A stretch of 64,000 nucleotides of DNA, from assembly GCA_034004945.1 (NCBI GenBank), contig JAVEVQ010000001.1, positions 62,001-126,000 of the forward strand, read 5' to 3'. Below, piece after piece: positions 47,890 through 56,261 of the stretch. Position numbers and translations under genes: made by a program. Position 1 is the stretch's first letter. Every line of letters begins with the position of its first letter. A model generated the notes under the pieces. That model was given only the letters and a program-made list of their open reading frames with translations, was not told the DNA's origin and did not search any database. Origin of the DNA: Methyloversatilis sp034004945 (lineage in GTDB: Bacteria > Pseudomonadota > Gammaproteobacteria > Burkholderiales > Rhodocyclaceae).

Positions 47890-47945
47890 CTACGAACCAA
47901 GGGGTCGGGCGTTCGAATCGCTCCGGGCGCGCCAATTTACCGCAG
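47890..47945 (+). repeat. attR: 56-base core direct repeat (partial tRNA-Arg copy)
   Basis: Identical to 38814-38869; begins in the anticodon loop sequence and lacks the 5' half and the promoter, so it is not an active tRNA gene. Right boundary of the element. Confidence 0.93.
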
Positions 47946-47959
47946 GGAAACAAGGAGAT

Positions 47960-47991
47960 AGGCCAGTCATCCGACTGGCCTTTTTCTTTTC
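47960..47991 (+). terminator. Terminator of tRNA-Arg, right copy
   Basis: AGGCCAGTC (47960-47968), loop ATCC, GACTGGCCT (47973-47981), then TTTTTCTTTTC. Same stem as the left copy, all four loop bases region differing. Confidence 0.88.
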
Positions 47992-48035
47992 TGCCGTCGC
48001 TGTCCCTCCTGCGCCGTGTTCTGCGGCCGCCGAGC

Positions 48036-48066
48036 TTCCTTCTTCCTTCTTCCTTCTTCCTTCTTC
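48036..48066 (+). repeat. Heptanucleotide tandem repeat (TTCCTTC)4
   Basis: Four perfect TTCCTTC units plus TTC, just right of the element boundary. The strand bias (pure pyrimidine) and seven-base period could allow slippage; it lies 128 bases upstream of the next gene, outside coding sequence. Confidence 0.9.
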
Positions 48067-48193
48067 GCATCGCCTGACATGGGTCGTGTATCCATTCGTC
48101 ACATTCCATCCCTGTTCTTTTGCACTGCGGGTCGAAATGGCCTTGGTAATATGACAAAGTCGTTTCATGACTTCGTCAGAGGAGGAGAAGCGG

Positions 48194-48511
48194 GTGGTGA
48201 TAAGAAAAAAGAGTGTGGAGTTCGAGGAAGAGCGGGTCACGCCTGTGGCCTGGTTGAAGGCGAAGCTCGGCGTGCCCGAGCATGCTAGCTATCTGGGGTT
48301 CGGGGTGCAGAAGGAGGGCGGATCGCTCTTCCTCGCTGTCTGTGACCCTGCTCAAGCGCCGGCGGACTGGGGCTGGACCGACTCGGTCGAGCATGCGCGG
48401 AAGTTCGTCGGCTGGCGCGAGGCGGTCGGTGCGTCCGAGCGCTGTGCGGGTAGTGGCGTCGTGCTCTATTTTGATTACGGCGAGGAAATCTGGGTTTTCC
48501 CGGCGCGCTAG
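48194..48511 (+). CDS. Small protein of unknown function
   Basis: 105 residues, not recognised; acidic/aromatic composition with GFGVQKEGGSLFLAVCDPAQAPADWGWTDS and an end YFDYGEEIWVFPAR. No signal or membrane segment. The GTG at 48194 (or 48197) is chosen because a very strong AGGAGG lies about eight bases before it; a longer frame from ATG 48167 has no ribosome site. It stands alone between the element and cydAB, followed by a hairpin. Confidence 0.65.
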   Translation: MVIRKKSVEFEEERVTPVAWLKAKLGVPEHASYLGFGVQKEGGSLFLAVCDPAQAPADWGWTDSVEHARKFVGWREAVGASERCAGSGVVLYFDYGEEIWVFPAR

Positions 48512-48527
48512 GTGAAACGATGAAGAG

Positions 48528-48549
48528 AGGGGCGCCAATTGGCGCCCCT
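48528..48549. terminator. Hairpin between the unknown gene and cydB
   Basis: Perfect palindrome AGGGGCGCC-AATT-GGCGCCCCT. It sits between convergent genes and could end both, though T-runs are short. Confidence 0.6.
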
Positions 48550-48555
48550 GTTCGA

Positions 48556-49551
48556 TCACCCGTACCGCAGCGCCGTCGCCTTGCCCCAGAACACGCGATG
48601 CGCAAAGAAGGTATAGGCGAGGATCGTCGGCACCGTGATGGCGCAGCCGACAAGTATGAGATTGAGTGCGGCGGTGGAACTTGCCGCCTGCCAGATGGTG
48701 ATGCGGTCCATCACGACGTAGGGGTAGAGGCTGTAGGCGAGGCCGAGGCCCCCCATCAGGAATACGCCGACGGTCAGGACGAACGGGAGCCAGCACAGCG
48801 TCCCCAGCGCGCGCGTGCCGCTCAGCGTCCACCACAGTGCGACGAAGCAGGCGAAGGTGGCGAACGGTATGGGCAGCAGGCCGATGAACTGCGGCAGACT
48901 GAACCAGCGTGCGCTGACCGTATCGCTGACCCACGGCGTGGCGAGCGAAATGAGGCCCATGCCCACGACCACGGGTATCAGCGCGAGCCGCCCCCAGTGC
49001 GCTGCCCGCGATTGCAGTTCACCTTCGGTCTTCAGTACCAGCCAGGTGGCGCCCATGAGTACATAGGCGCAGGGCAGTGCGATGGCGATCGCCAGCGCGA
49101 ACAGGTCGTAGGTGCCGCCGTCGGCAAAACCGGTGATGTAGCGGCCGAGCATCCAGCCCTGGGCGACCGCGGTGACGGTCGAGCCGGCGAAAAAGATGAA
49201 ATTCCACAAGGGCTTGTGCCTGTCCTGGGCCTTGACCCGGAAATCGAAGGCCACGCCGCGCAGGATGAGGCCGAGCAGCATCAGTGCGATCGGCAGGTAC
49301 AGTGCGGTCATGACGACGCCGTGTGCCTTGGGGAAGGCGATCAGCAGGATGCCCACGCCCAGCACCAGCCAGGTTTCGTTGGCGTCCCAGAAGGGGCCGA
49401 TGGAGGCGATCATCATGTCCTTCTGTCCGTCGTCGGCGCGATGCAGAAGCATGCCGACGCCCAGGTCGAAGCCGTCGAGCACGACGTAGAGGAACATCGC
49501 CAGGCCCATCAGGCCCATGAAGATCACCGGCAGGATTTCGGCCCAGCTCAT
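48556..49551 (-). CDS. cydB: Cytochrome bd-type quinol oxidase subunit II (CioB/CydB)
   Basis: 331 residues with about eight to nine membrane helices. Typical starts are EILPVIFMGLMGLAMFLYVVLDGFDLGVGMLL, then GPFWDANETWLVLGVGILLIAFP and YVVMDRITIWQAASS near the end. It supports the haem-bearing subunit I in reducing oxygen with quinol at the inner membrane. ATG 49551 overlaps the cydA stop by ATGA. Length and the short CydA partner fit the cyanide-insensitive (CIO) branch. Confidence 0.93.
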   Translation of the reverse strand: MSWAEILPVIFMGLMGLAMFLYVVLDGFDLGVGMLLHRADDGQKDMMIASIGPFWDANETWLVLGVGILLIAFPKAHGVVMTALYLPIALMLLGLILRGVAFDFRVKAQDRHKPLWNFIFFAGSTVTAVAQGWMLGRYITGFADGGTYDLFALAIAIALPCAYVLMGATWLVLKTEGELQSRAAHWGRLALIPVVVGMGLISLATPWVSDTVSARWFSLPQFIGLLPIPFATFACFVALWWTLSGTRALGTLCWLPFVLTVGVFLMGGLGLAYSLYPYVVMDRITIWQAASSTAALNLILVGCAITVPTILAYTFFAHRVFWGKATALRYG

Positions 49552-50933
49552 GCGCCACCTTCCTTCCTTGCGGGTTGGGTGCCCAGCGGCGCCGCCGCGC
49601 CACCAGTGGGCGCAGGGTCGTAGCTGTCGGACGGTTTCTCGGCCATGTAGCGCAGCACACTTATATATGCGGCAATCAGCAGCACGTAGGTGATCAGGTA
49701 GCCGGTCAGCGTGATCGCGATGTGCGACGCTGGCGTGGTCGAGGCGACGTCGGCTGTCCGGAGCAGGCCCTGCACTATCCAGGGCTGGCGGCCGATTTCG
49801 GTGACGTACCAGCCGGCGACTGTGGCGATCCAGCCGGAAAAGGTCATTGCGGCAATGCTGATCATGAGCCATCGCGGCGCGTGTTCGGGTCGCCAGCCCT
49901 GACGGCGCAACAGCCACCATCCTGCCCAGCTCACCAGCAGCATCAGCGTGCCGATCGCGACCATCACGCGGAAGCCAAAAAACAGCGGCTTGACCGGCGG
50001 GTGCGCCTCGAATTCGTTCAGGCCTTTCAGTTCGCCATCCCATTCGTGCGTCAGGATCAGCGATGCCATCTTCGGAATGCCGATGGCCATGTCGTTGCGC
50101 CGTTCGGCCTCGTTGGGCAGTGCGAACAGCAGCAGCGGCGCACCCTTCTCGGTCTCCCATATGCCCTCGATGGCGGCGATCTTCTGCGGCTGATGCTCAA
50201 GCGTGTTCAGGCCGTGCATGTCTCCGACCACGATCTGCACCGGGATCAGCACTGCCGCCAGCGTGATCGCCGCGCGCATCGCCAGCGGTGTCGATGCGTT
50301 GGCCTTGCCGCGCAGCACCTGCCAGGCCGACACGCCGGCCACCAGGAAAGCCATGGTCAGGAAGGAGGCCAGCAGCATGTGTGCGAAGCGGTAGGGGAAA
50401 GACGGATTGAAGATGATTTCCAGCCAGCTCGTGACGTGGAATTCGCCATCGATGATTTCGTAGCCGACCGGCGTCTGCATCCAGGAGTTGAGTACGAGAA
50501 TCCAGAACGCGCTCATCGTCGTGCCGAAGGCGACCAGGAAGGTGGCGAGCATGTGCACCCGCTCGCTCACCCGTCCGTGACCGAACAGCATCACACCGAG
50601 GAAGGTGGCCTCGAGGAAGAAGGCGGTCAGCACTTCGAAGCCGAGCAGCGGTCCGGCGATGTTGCCGACCTTCTCCATGAAGCCGGGCCAGTTGGTGCCG
50701 AACTGGAAACTCATGGTGATGCCGCTGACCACGCCGAGCGCGAAGGTGAGCGCGAACACCTTGGTCCAGAAGCGGTAGGCGGTCAGCCAGGGGCGATGGT
50801 TCGTCTTCAGCCAGCGCCAGCGCATGAACAGCAGCATCCAGCCGAGCGAGATCGAAATCGTCGGGAACAGGATGTGGAAGGTGATGTTGGCGGCAAACTG
50901 GATGCGCGCCAGCAGGACGGGATCAAGATCCAT
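49548..50933 (-). CDS. cydA: Cytochrome bd-type quinol oxidase subunit I, CIO type
   Basis: 461 residues with about nine helices. RIQFAANITFHILFPTISI carries the haem ligand His19 of family numbering. GTNWPGFMEKVGNIAGPLLGFEVLTAFFLEATFLGV, and GDMHGLNTLEHQPQKIAAIEGIWE of the quinol-binding Q-loop are also present. The Q-loop is short, as in CioA of Pseudomonas, suggesting a cyanide-insensitive low-proton-coupling oxidase. It lies nine bases after the regulator gene on the same strand and ends in ATGA with cydB. Confidence 0.93.
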   Translation of the reverse strand: MDLDPVLLARIQFAANITFHILFPTISISLGWMLLFMRWRWLKTNHRPWLTAYRFWTKVFALTFALGVVSGITMSFQFGTNWPGFMEKVGNIAGPLLGFEVLTAFFLEATFLGVMLFGHGRVSERVHMLATFLVAFGTTMSAFWILVLNSWMQTPVGYEIIDGEFHVTSWLEIIFNPSFPYRFAHMLLASFLTMAFLVAGVSAWQVLRGKANASTPLAMRAAITLAAVLIPVQIVVGDMHGLNTLEHQPQKIAAIEGIWETEKGAPLLLFALPNEAERRNDMAIGIPKMASLILTHEWDGELKGLNEFEAHPPVKPLFFGFRVMVAIGTLMLLVSWAGWWLLRRQGWRPEHAPRWLMISIAAMTFSGWIATVAGWYVTEIGRQPWIVQGLLRTADVASTTPASHIAITLTGYLITYVLLIAAYISVLRYMAEKPSDSYDPAPTGGAAAPLGTQPARKEGGA

Positions 50934-50942
50934 CTGTTTTGC

Positions 50943-51488
50943 TCACTCCTTGCTGCCGGATTTGAGCTGGCCGGTCAGTTCCAGCAGTTTCTGGACTCTT
51001 GCGCCCATCCGCATCAGCTTGGCCAATGTTTGGGCGTCGAGTCTCTGTACGTCGTCGAACCAGTTGCTCATCAGTTCGATCAGGTCGTGCATGCCTTTCA
51101 TGCGCTCCTGGGCGACCTTGTCCTCCTCGCAGCTCGGCGTTTCGAGCAGCGCGCTGCGCAGCATCGACAGGGTCGGCTCCATCTCGCGCCGCCGCCGCTC
51201 CTCCGCGAGCGTGCGGAAGATTTCCCATGCATCGCTCGGCGCGTCGAAGTATTCGCGGCGGTCGCCTGCCACGTGTCTCAGTTTCACCAGCCGCCAGGAC
51301 TGCAGTTCCTTCAGCCCCATGCTGACGTTCGATCGCGAATAGGACAGTGTTTCGGCGATCTCGTCGGCGCAGAGCGGCTTCGGCGACACGAAGATGAGCG
51401 CGTAGATCTGGCCGACCGTACGGTTGATGCCCCAGCGGCTGCCCATCTCGCCGAAGTGCGCAACGAAGCTATGTACCAGCGGTGTCAT
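50943..51488 (-). CDS. GbsR/MarR-type transcriptional regulator
   Basis: 181 residues. Winged HTH of the GbsR family: GINRTVGQIYALIFVSPKPLCADEIAETLSYSRSNVSMGLKELQSWRLVKLRHVAGDRREYF (about 20-85), then a helical dimerisation/effector part. ATG 51488 is used; a TTG at 51506 extends the frame. It heads the reverse regulator-cydA-cydB operon, so it probably controls respiration under stress. A palindrome at 51537-51560 lies directly upstream. Effector unknown. Confidence 0.85.
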   Translation of the reverse strand: MTPLVHSFVAHFGEMGSRWGINRTVGQIYALIFVSPKPLCADEIAETLSYSRSNVSMGLKELQSWRLVKLRHVAGDRREYFDAPSDAWEIFRTLAEERRRREMEPTLSMLRSALLETPSCEEDKVAQERMKGMHDLIELMSNWFDDVQRLDAQTLAKLMRMGARVQKLLELTGQLKSGSKE

Positions 51489-51536
51489 GTTCTTCGGACT
51501 TTTCAAGTGCTATCTGAACATGCATTAATATAAATC

Positions 51537-51573
51537 AAATTTCAGAAAATACTGAAATTTCGGAAAAGTCTGA
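51537..51573. promoter_or_regulatory. Palindromic candidate operator of the GbsR-cydAB operon
   Basis: AAATTTCAG (51537-51545), spacer of six, CTGAAATTT (51552-51560): a perfect 9-base inverted repeat, 49 bases before the regulator ATG. A related half-site TTCGGAAAAGTCTGA (51559-51573) follows with an 18-base offset from TTCAGAAAATACTGA, and an inverted relative (GAAAAGTCCGA on the reverse strand) lies at about 51493-51503. The layout suggests a multi-site autoregulatory operator. Confidence 0.7.
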
Positions 51574-51759
51574 TCGCAGCTCTGGTCGTCGACGGTTCAC
51601 CAGCCGGGGCGGGTTTCGCGGAACCGCGCTCGAGGCCGTGCAGGCGAGCACATGGGCGCCGGCGTTGCAGCGCAGCACGCAGGCAGACGGGGCGCGTCGG
51701 TATTGGTACAATCTCAGGTTGTCTTTCCGTTTCCCCAGCCGCCTTTACCGGAGATACCC

Positions 51760-52185
51760 ATGGCCGCAGAACGTACCCTTTCGATCATCAAGCCCGACGC
51801 CGTCGCCAAGAACGTGATCGGCAAGATCTACCAGCGTTTCGAAGACGCCGGCCTGAAGATCGTCGCCGCCCGCATGACCCAGCTGTCGCGCGCCGAAGCC
51901 GAAGGCTTCTACGCCGTGCACCGCGAGCGTCCCTTCTTCAAGGATCTGGTCGATTTCATGATTTCCGGCCCGGTCATGATCCAGGTGCTGGAAGGCGAGG
52001 GCGCCATCCTGAAGAACCGCGACCTGATGGGCGCGACCGATCCGAAGAAGGCTGCGCCGGGCACCATCCGCGCCGACTTCGCCGACTCGATCGATGCCAA
52101 CGCTGTGCATGGTTCCGACGCGCCGGAAACCGCTGCCGTCGAGATCGCCTATTTCTTCCCGGCGCTGAACGTCTATTCGCGCTGA
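51760..52185 (+). CDS. ndk: Nucleoside diphosphate kinase
   Basis: 141 residues, standard Ndk. ERTLSIIKPDAVAKNVIG start, active-site histidine in DSIDANAVHGSDAPETAAVEIAYFF near 117. It transfers phosphate from ATP to other nucleoside diphosphates. GGAGAT lies before ATG 51760; the upstream frame is not supported. First gene of a long run to hflC; rlmN starts ten bases after the stop. Confidence 0.97.
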   Translation: MAAERTLSIIKPDAVAKNVIGKIYQRFEDAGLKIVAARMTQLSRAEAEGFYAVHRERPFFKDLVDFMISGPVMIQVLEGEGAILKNRDLMGATDPKKAAPGTIRADFADSIDANAVHGSDAPETAAVEIAYFFPALNVYSR

Positions 52186-52195
52186 GATCGACCGC

Positions 52196-53305
52196 GTGAC
52201 CCGCACCAACCTGCTGCAATTCGACGCCGAAGGCTTCGCCGACTTCTTCACGAGTCTGGGCGAGAAGCCCTTCCGCGCGCGGCAGGTGATGCGGTGGATA
52301 CACCGCAATGGCGAAGGCGACTTCGACGCGATGAGCGATGTCGCCAAGTCCTTGCGCGCCAAGCTGGCGGACATCGCCTGCGTCGAGGCCCCGGTGCCGG
52401 TGCGTGACAGCACCAGCACCGACGGCACGCGCAAGTGGCTGATCGACGTCGGCGCCGGCAATGCGGTGGAAACCGTGTTCATTCCGGAAGAGCGTCGCGG
52501 CACGCTGTGCATCTCGACGCAGGCAGGATGCGCGCTCGATTGCGCCTTCTGCTCGACCGGCAAGCAGGGTTTCAACCGCAATCTCGAAGTGTCGGAAATC
52601 ATCGGCCAGCTCTGGCTCGCCAACCGTGCGCTCGGCGCGGTACGTGGTGGCGAGAACGACGGCGAGCGCGTGATTTCCAACGTCGTCATGATGGGCATGG
52701 GCGAGCCGCTGGCCAATTTCGACGCCACGGTGGCCGCGCTCAGGCTCATGCTGGACGACAACGCCTATGGCCTGTCGCGCCGTCGCGTGACGGTGTCGAC
52801 CTCGGGCATCGTGCCGGCGATGGATCGCCTGCGCGACGCCTGCCCGGTGGCGCTGGCGGTGTCGCTGCACGCGCCGAACGATGCCTTGCGCGACGAACTG
52901 GTGCCGATCAACAAGAAGTACCCGTTGCGCGAGCTGCTGGCCGCCTGCGTGCGCTATCTCGACCGCGCGCCGCGCGACTTCATCACTTTCGAGTACGTCA
53001 TGCTCGACGGCGTGAACGACAGCGACGAGCACGCGCGGCAACTGATCGACATTGCACGCCAGGTGCCGTGCAAGTACAACCTGATTCCGTTCAACCCCTT
53101 CCCGCAGGCGCCTTTCGGGCGTTCGTCGAAGGAGCGCATTCGCCGCTTCTCCGAAATCCTGATGGCCGAAGGCATCGTCACCACGACGCGCAAGACGCGC
53201 GGCGATGACGTCGATGCCGCCTGTGGTCAGCTCGCCGGCCAGGTGCTGGACAAGACCCGGCGCACCCGCAAGACCATTCCGATCCAGGAGGTTCCCGCAC
53301 GGTGA
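52196..53305 (+). CDS. rlmN: 23S rRNA/tRNA (adenine-2-C2) methyltransferase RlmN
   Basis: 369 residues. Radical SAM enzyme that makes m2A2503 in 23S rRNA and m2A37 in some tRNAs. The cluster motif is CALDCAFCSTGKQGFNRNL near 117-124; other marks are RGTLCISTQAGC, VVMMGMGEPLANFD and the C-terminal catalytic cysteine region VTTTRKTRGDDVDAACGQLAG. Start GTG 52196; its stop overlaps the next GTG (GTGA). Confidence 0.96.
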   Translation: MTRTNLLQFDAEGFADFFTSLGEKPFRARQVMRWIHRNGEGDFDAMSDVAKSLRAKLADIACVEAPVPVRDSTSTDGTRKWLIDVGAGNAVETVFIPEERRGTLCISTQAGCALDCAFCSTGKQGFNRNLEVSEIIGQLWLANRALGAVRGGENDGERVISNVVMMGMGEPLANFDATVAALRLMLDDNAYGLSRRRVTVSTSGIVPAMDRLRDACPVALAVSLHAPNDALRDELVPINKKYPLRELLAACVRYLDRAPRDFITFEYVMLDGVNDSDEHARQLIDIARQVPCKYNLIPFNPFPQAPFGRSSKERIRRFSEILMAEGIVTTTRKTRGDDVDAACGQLAGQVLDKTRRTRKTIPIQEVPAR

Positions 53306-54132
53306 AAAGATTGATTGCAGGCGCGGCTGCCGCGCTGTCCGCGGCATGGCTGCTGAGCGGATGCGCCGGTGGCCAGGCCGCCCGGCCGGGCGGCGCAGCG
53401 TCGAATGCCCCGTCTACGCCGGCTTCCGACTACCGGCCGGTCGAAAACATCGTGACCGGCGCCGCACGCACCCGCGCCAAATCGCACACCGAGCTCGGTC
53501 TGGCCTATCTTGAGGCGGGCAATGTCGCGGTGGCGCTCGACGAGGGCCGCCAGGCCCTGCGCGACGACGCATCGTACGGACCTGCCTACAATCTGATGGG
53601 CCTCGCCCACATGTACCTGCAGGAACGTCCGCAGGCGCGGGAGAATTTCGAGAAGGCACTGCGCCTGTCGCCGAGCGATCCGGACATCAACAACAATTTC
53701 GGCTGGTTCCTGTGCCAGAGCGGTGAGCACGCACGTGCGATGGAGCTGTTCAACACGGCGATCAAGAACCCGCTCTACGCATACCCGACGCGCCCCTACA
53801 CCAATGCCGGCCTGTGCGCGATGCAGGCGGGCGATCTGGCTGGGGCGGAGGTGAATTTCCTGCGTGCGATCAACGCCGACGCGGACAACCTGCAGGCCCT
53901 CTACAACCTCGCGGCCCTGTTCTATCGTCGTGCGAACTACTTCGAGGCGCGCAAGTATCTGAGCGATTTCCACGCCAAGACCGATCCGGTGGCGGAAAGC
54001 CTGTGGCTGGCCGTGCGTATCGAACGCAAGCTCGGTGACAAGGCGTCGGAATCCGGTTTCGCCGGTCAGTTGCGTCGCCGCTTTGCCGGTACGCCCGAGC
54101 ACCAGGCGCTGATGCAGGGGAATTACGACTGA
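53302..54132 (+). CDS. pilW: Type IV pilus biogenesis/stability lipoprotein PilW (PilF)
   Basis: 276 residues. Lipobox SGC near residue 21 and TPR repeats (about 60-220: TELGLAYLEAGNVAVALDEGRQALRDDASYGPAYNLMGLAHMYLQERPQARENFEKALRLSP). PilW/PilF helps the PilQ secretin assemble in the outer membrane. Conserved position between rlmN and rodZ in beta- and gammaproteobacteria. Starts with GTG overlapping rlmN and overlaps the next gene by one base. Confidence 0.9.
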   Translation: MKRLIAGAAAALSAAWLLSGCAGGQAARPGGAASNAPSTPASDYRPVENIVTGAARTRAKSHTELGLAYLEAGNVAVALDEGRQALRDDASYGPAYNLMGLAHMYLQERPQARENFEKALRLSPSDPDINNNFGWFLCQSGEHARAMELFNTAIKNPLYAYPTRPYTNAGLCAMQAGDLAGAEVNFLRAINADADNLQALYNLAALFYRRANYFEARKYLSDFHAKTDPVAESLWLAVRIERKLGDKASESGFAGQLRRRFAGTPEHQALMQGNYD

Positions 54133-54998
54133 TGACGGTCGATAACGCAGTGCAGGAGTCATCGTTGCAGCAGTCGGTCGGGGCGCAGCTCCGGCGCGCG
54201 CGCGAGGCGCGTGGCATGACGGTCGAAGGGGTGGGGGCCGCGATCAAGCTCGCCGCACGCCAGGTGGAAGCCATCGAGGCGGACGCCTATGCCGAGCTGA
54301 TGAATCCGACCTACGCCCGTGGTTTCATCCGCAACTACGCGGCCCTGATCGGCATCGATCCGAAAGCGCTGCTGGCGCAGCTCGATCAGCAGCAGGTGCG
54401 GGCGACGCCGCAGCTGGTCGAACAGGCCGACGTCGGTGTCGCGATGCCGGTTCAGTCCCCCCGCCGCAAGTGGCTGCTGCCACTGCTCGCGCTCAGCGTG
54501 CCGGTCGTGGTCGCCGTCGGGCTCTATCTGTGGTCCGAGTTCTGGACCGCACCGCCCGGTGAGTCGACGCAGGTGGAGCAGGAAGCGGTGATGCCGCCGC
54601 AGGATGCCGTGGCGCAGCCCGAGACCGAGCCGGCGACGCCGACCGCCGATGCGCAGGCCGCTGACGCCGTGGCGACCGAAGCCACGCTCGCGGCGGCGCT
54701 GCCGGAATCCTCGACGCCGCCTGCCGCCGAATCGGCCGCCACCGCGCCGCCAGCAGCGGGACAGCGGCAGCTCGCGTTCACCTTCACCGCCGACTCCTGG
54801 GTCGAAATCCGTGACGCGCAGGATCGCATCGTGCTGTCCGAACTCAATCGCGCCGGCAGTTCGCGCAGCGTCAGTGCCGTGTTCCCGGTGTCGCTGGTGA
54901 TCGGCAATGCGAAGTCGGTACGCCTGAGCATCGACGGTACGCCGCACGATCTGGTGCCGTCCACCAAGGTAGATGTCGCCCGCCTGAGGCTCGAATGA
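54132..54998 (+). CDS. rodZ: RodZ-like cell-shape protein (HTH-TM-DUF4115)
   Basis: 288 residues. N-terminal HTH (about 12-85: GAQLRRAREARGMTVEGVGAAIKLAARQVEAIEADAYAELM), basic juxtamembrane stretch and one helix (about 117-135), a long Ala/Pro/Glu-rich periplasmic linker, and a DUF4115 beta domain (FTFTADSWVEIRDAQDRIVLSELNRAGSS). RodZ links MreB to the elongasome. Overlaps pilW and ispG by a few bases. Confidence 0.9.
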   Translation: MTVDNAVQESSLQQSVGAQLRRAREARGMTVEGVGAAIKLAARQVEAIEADAYAELMNPTYARGFIRNYAALIGIDPKALLAQLDQQQVRATPQLVEQADVGVAMPVQSPRRKWLLPLLALSVPVVVAVGLYLWSEFWTAPPGESTQVEQEAVMPPQDAVAQPETEPATPTADAQAADAVATEATLAAALPESSTPPAAESAATAPPAAGQRQLAFTFTADSWVEIRDAQDRIVLSELNRAGSSRSVSAVFPVSLVIGNAKSVRLSIDGTPHDLVPSTKVDVARLRLE

Positions 54999-56251
54999 TG
55001 AGTGAACCGTCCTCCGCCATTTCCCGTCGTGCCACCCGCACCGTACGCGTCGGCGATGTCGTGATCGGATCGGCCGCACCGGTGGTGGTGCAGTCGATGA
55101 CAAACACCGACACCGAAGACCACATTTCGACCGCCATCCAGGTCGCCCAGCTGGCACGCGCCGGCTCGGAAATCGTGCGCATCACCGTGAACACGATGGA
55201 AGCAGCGGCCGCGGTACCCAAGGTACGCGAGCAGTTGCTGAAGATGAACGTCGACGTGCCGCTGGTCGGCGACTTTCATTTCAACGGTCACAAGCTGTTG
55301 CGCGAACACCCGGCCTGCGCCGAGGTGCTCGACAAGCTGCGCATCAACCCCGGCAATGTCGGCAAGGGCAGCAAGCGCGACGAGCAGTACGCCGCGCTGA
55401 TCGACATCGCCTGCCGTTACGACAAGCCGGTGCGCATCGGCGTGAACTGGGGCAGTCTGGACCAGGCGCTGCTCGCCCGCGTGATGGACGAGAACGCGCG
55501 CCGGCCGCAGCCCAAGGACGCGGTCGAGGTGATGCGCGAAGCGATGGTCACCTCGGCGCTCGAGAGCGCTGCGCAGGCGGTCGAGTGGGGGCTGTCGCCG
55601 GAGAAGATCATCCTCTCCTGCAAGGTGAGCGGCGTGCAGGATCTGATTGCCATCTATTCGGAACTGGCGAAGCGCTGCGACTATCCGCTGCACCTCGGCC
55701 TGACCGAGGCGGGCATGGGCTCGAAGGGCATCGTTGCCTCGACCGCGGCGATGGCGGTGCTGCTGCAGCAGGGCATCGGCGACACCATACGGGTGTCGCT
55801 GACGCCGGAGCCGAACGGCGACCGCACGAAGGAAGTGATCGTCGCCCAGGAAATGCTGCAGACCATGGGGCTGCGTGCGTTTACACCCATGGTCGCCGCC
55901 TGTCCTGGCTGCGGTCGCACGACCTCGACCTTCTTCCAGGAACTGGCCGCCGACATCCAGACCTATGTGCGCGACAAGATGCCGGAGTGGAAGACGCAGT
56001 ACGACGGCGTCGAACGCATGACGCTGGCCGTCATGGGCTGTGTCGTGAACGGGCCGGGCGAGAGCAAGCACGCCAACATCGGCATTTCGCTGCCGGGCAC
56101 CGGCGAAACCCCGGTCGCGCCGGTGTTCGAGGACGGCGAAAAGACGGTCACGCTGAAGGGCGACAATATCGCGGCGGAGTTCCGCGGCATCGTCGATGCC
56201 TACGTGGCCCGCACCTACACCAAGAAGATCGCCGGCAGCACCGGCGCCTGA
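54995..56251 (+). CDS. ispG: 4-hydroxy-3-methylbut-2-enyl diphosphate synthase IspG
   Basis: 418 residues. Iron-sulfur enzyme of the MEP isoprenoid pathway. VMQ-type start APVVVQSMTNTDTEDHISTAIQVAQLARAGSEIVRITV, GNVGKGSKRDEQ, then the cluster cysteines in AACPGCGRTTSTF and GCVVNGPGESK. Like most proteobacterial GcpE it has the long insertion. Two adjacent ATGs (54995, 54998). Confidence 0.97.
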   Translation: MMSEPSSAISRRATRTVRVGDVVIGSAAPVVVQSMTNTDTEDHISTAIQVAQLARAGSEIVRITVNTMEAAAAVPKVREQLLKMNVDVPLVGDFHFNGHKLLREHPACAEVLDKLRINPGNVGKGSKRDEQYAALIDIACRYDKPVRIGVNWGSLDQALLARVMDENARRPQPKDAVEVMREAMVTSALESAAQAVEWGLSPEKIILSCKVSGVQDLIAIYSELAKRCDYPLHLGLTEAGMGSKGIVASTAAMAVLLQQGIGDTIRVSLTPEPNGDRTKEVIVAQEMLQTMGLRAFTPMVAACPGCGRTTSTFFQELAADIQTYVRDKMPEWKTQYDGVERMTLAVMGCVVNGPGESKHANIGISLPGTGETPVAPVFEDGEKTVTLKGDNIAAEFRGIVDAYVARTYTKKIAGSTGA

Positions 56252-56261
56252 ACGAAGAACA

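Larger units (their letters stand above)
38814..47945. mobile_element. P4-like integrated element in tRNA-Arg(ACG)
   Basis: Bounded by 56-base identical direct repeats (38814-38869 and 47890-47945); the unit between repeat starts is 9,076 bases. It encodes a tyrosine integrase, an AlpA-like HTH protein, a TOPRIM/DUF927 primase-helicase, RadC, a toxin with two HTH antitoxins and unknown small proteins, nearly all on the reverse strand. Two iteron clusters of TGTAACCG suggest self-replication after excision. No capsid, tail, terminase, relaxase or conjugation gene is seen, so spread would depend on a helper. Intactness of integrase, both att repeats and the primase suggests it may still be mobile. 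Confidence 0.9.

Noticed and set aside
47890..47938. Second tRNA-Arg gene
   Set aside because: Only the 3' half is present, without acceptor 5' strand, D-arm or promoter; it is the attachment-site copy.
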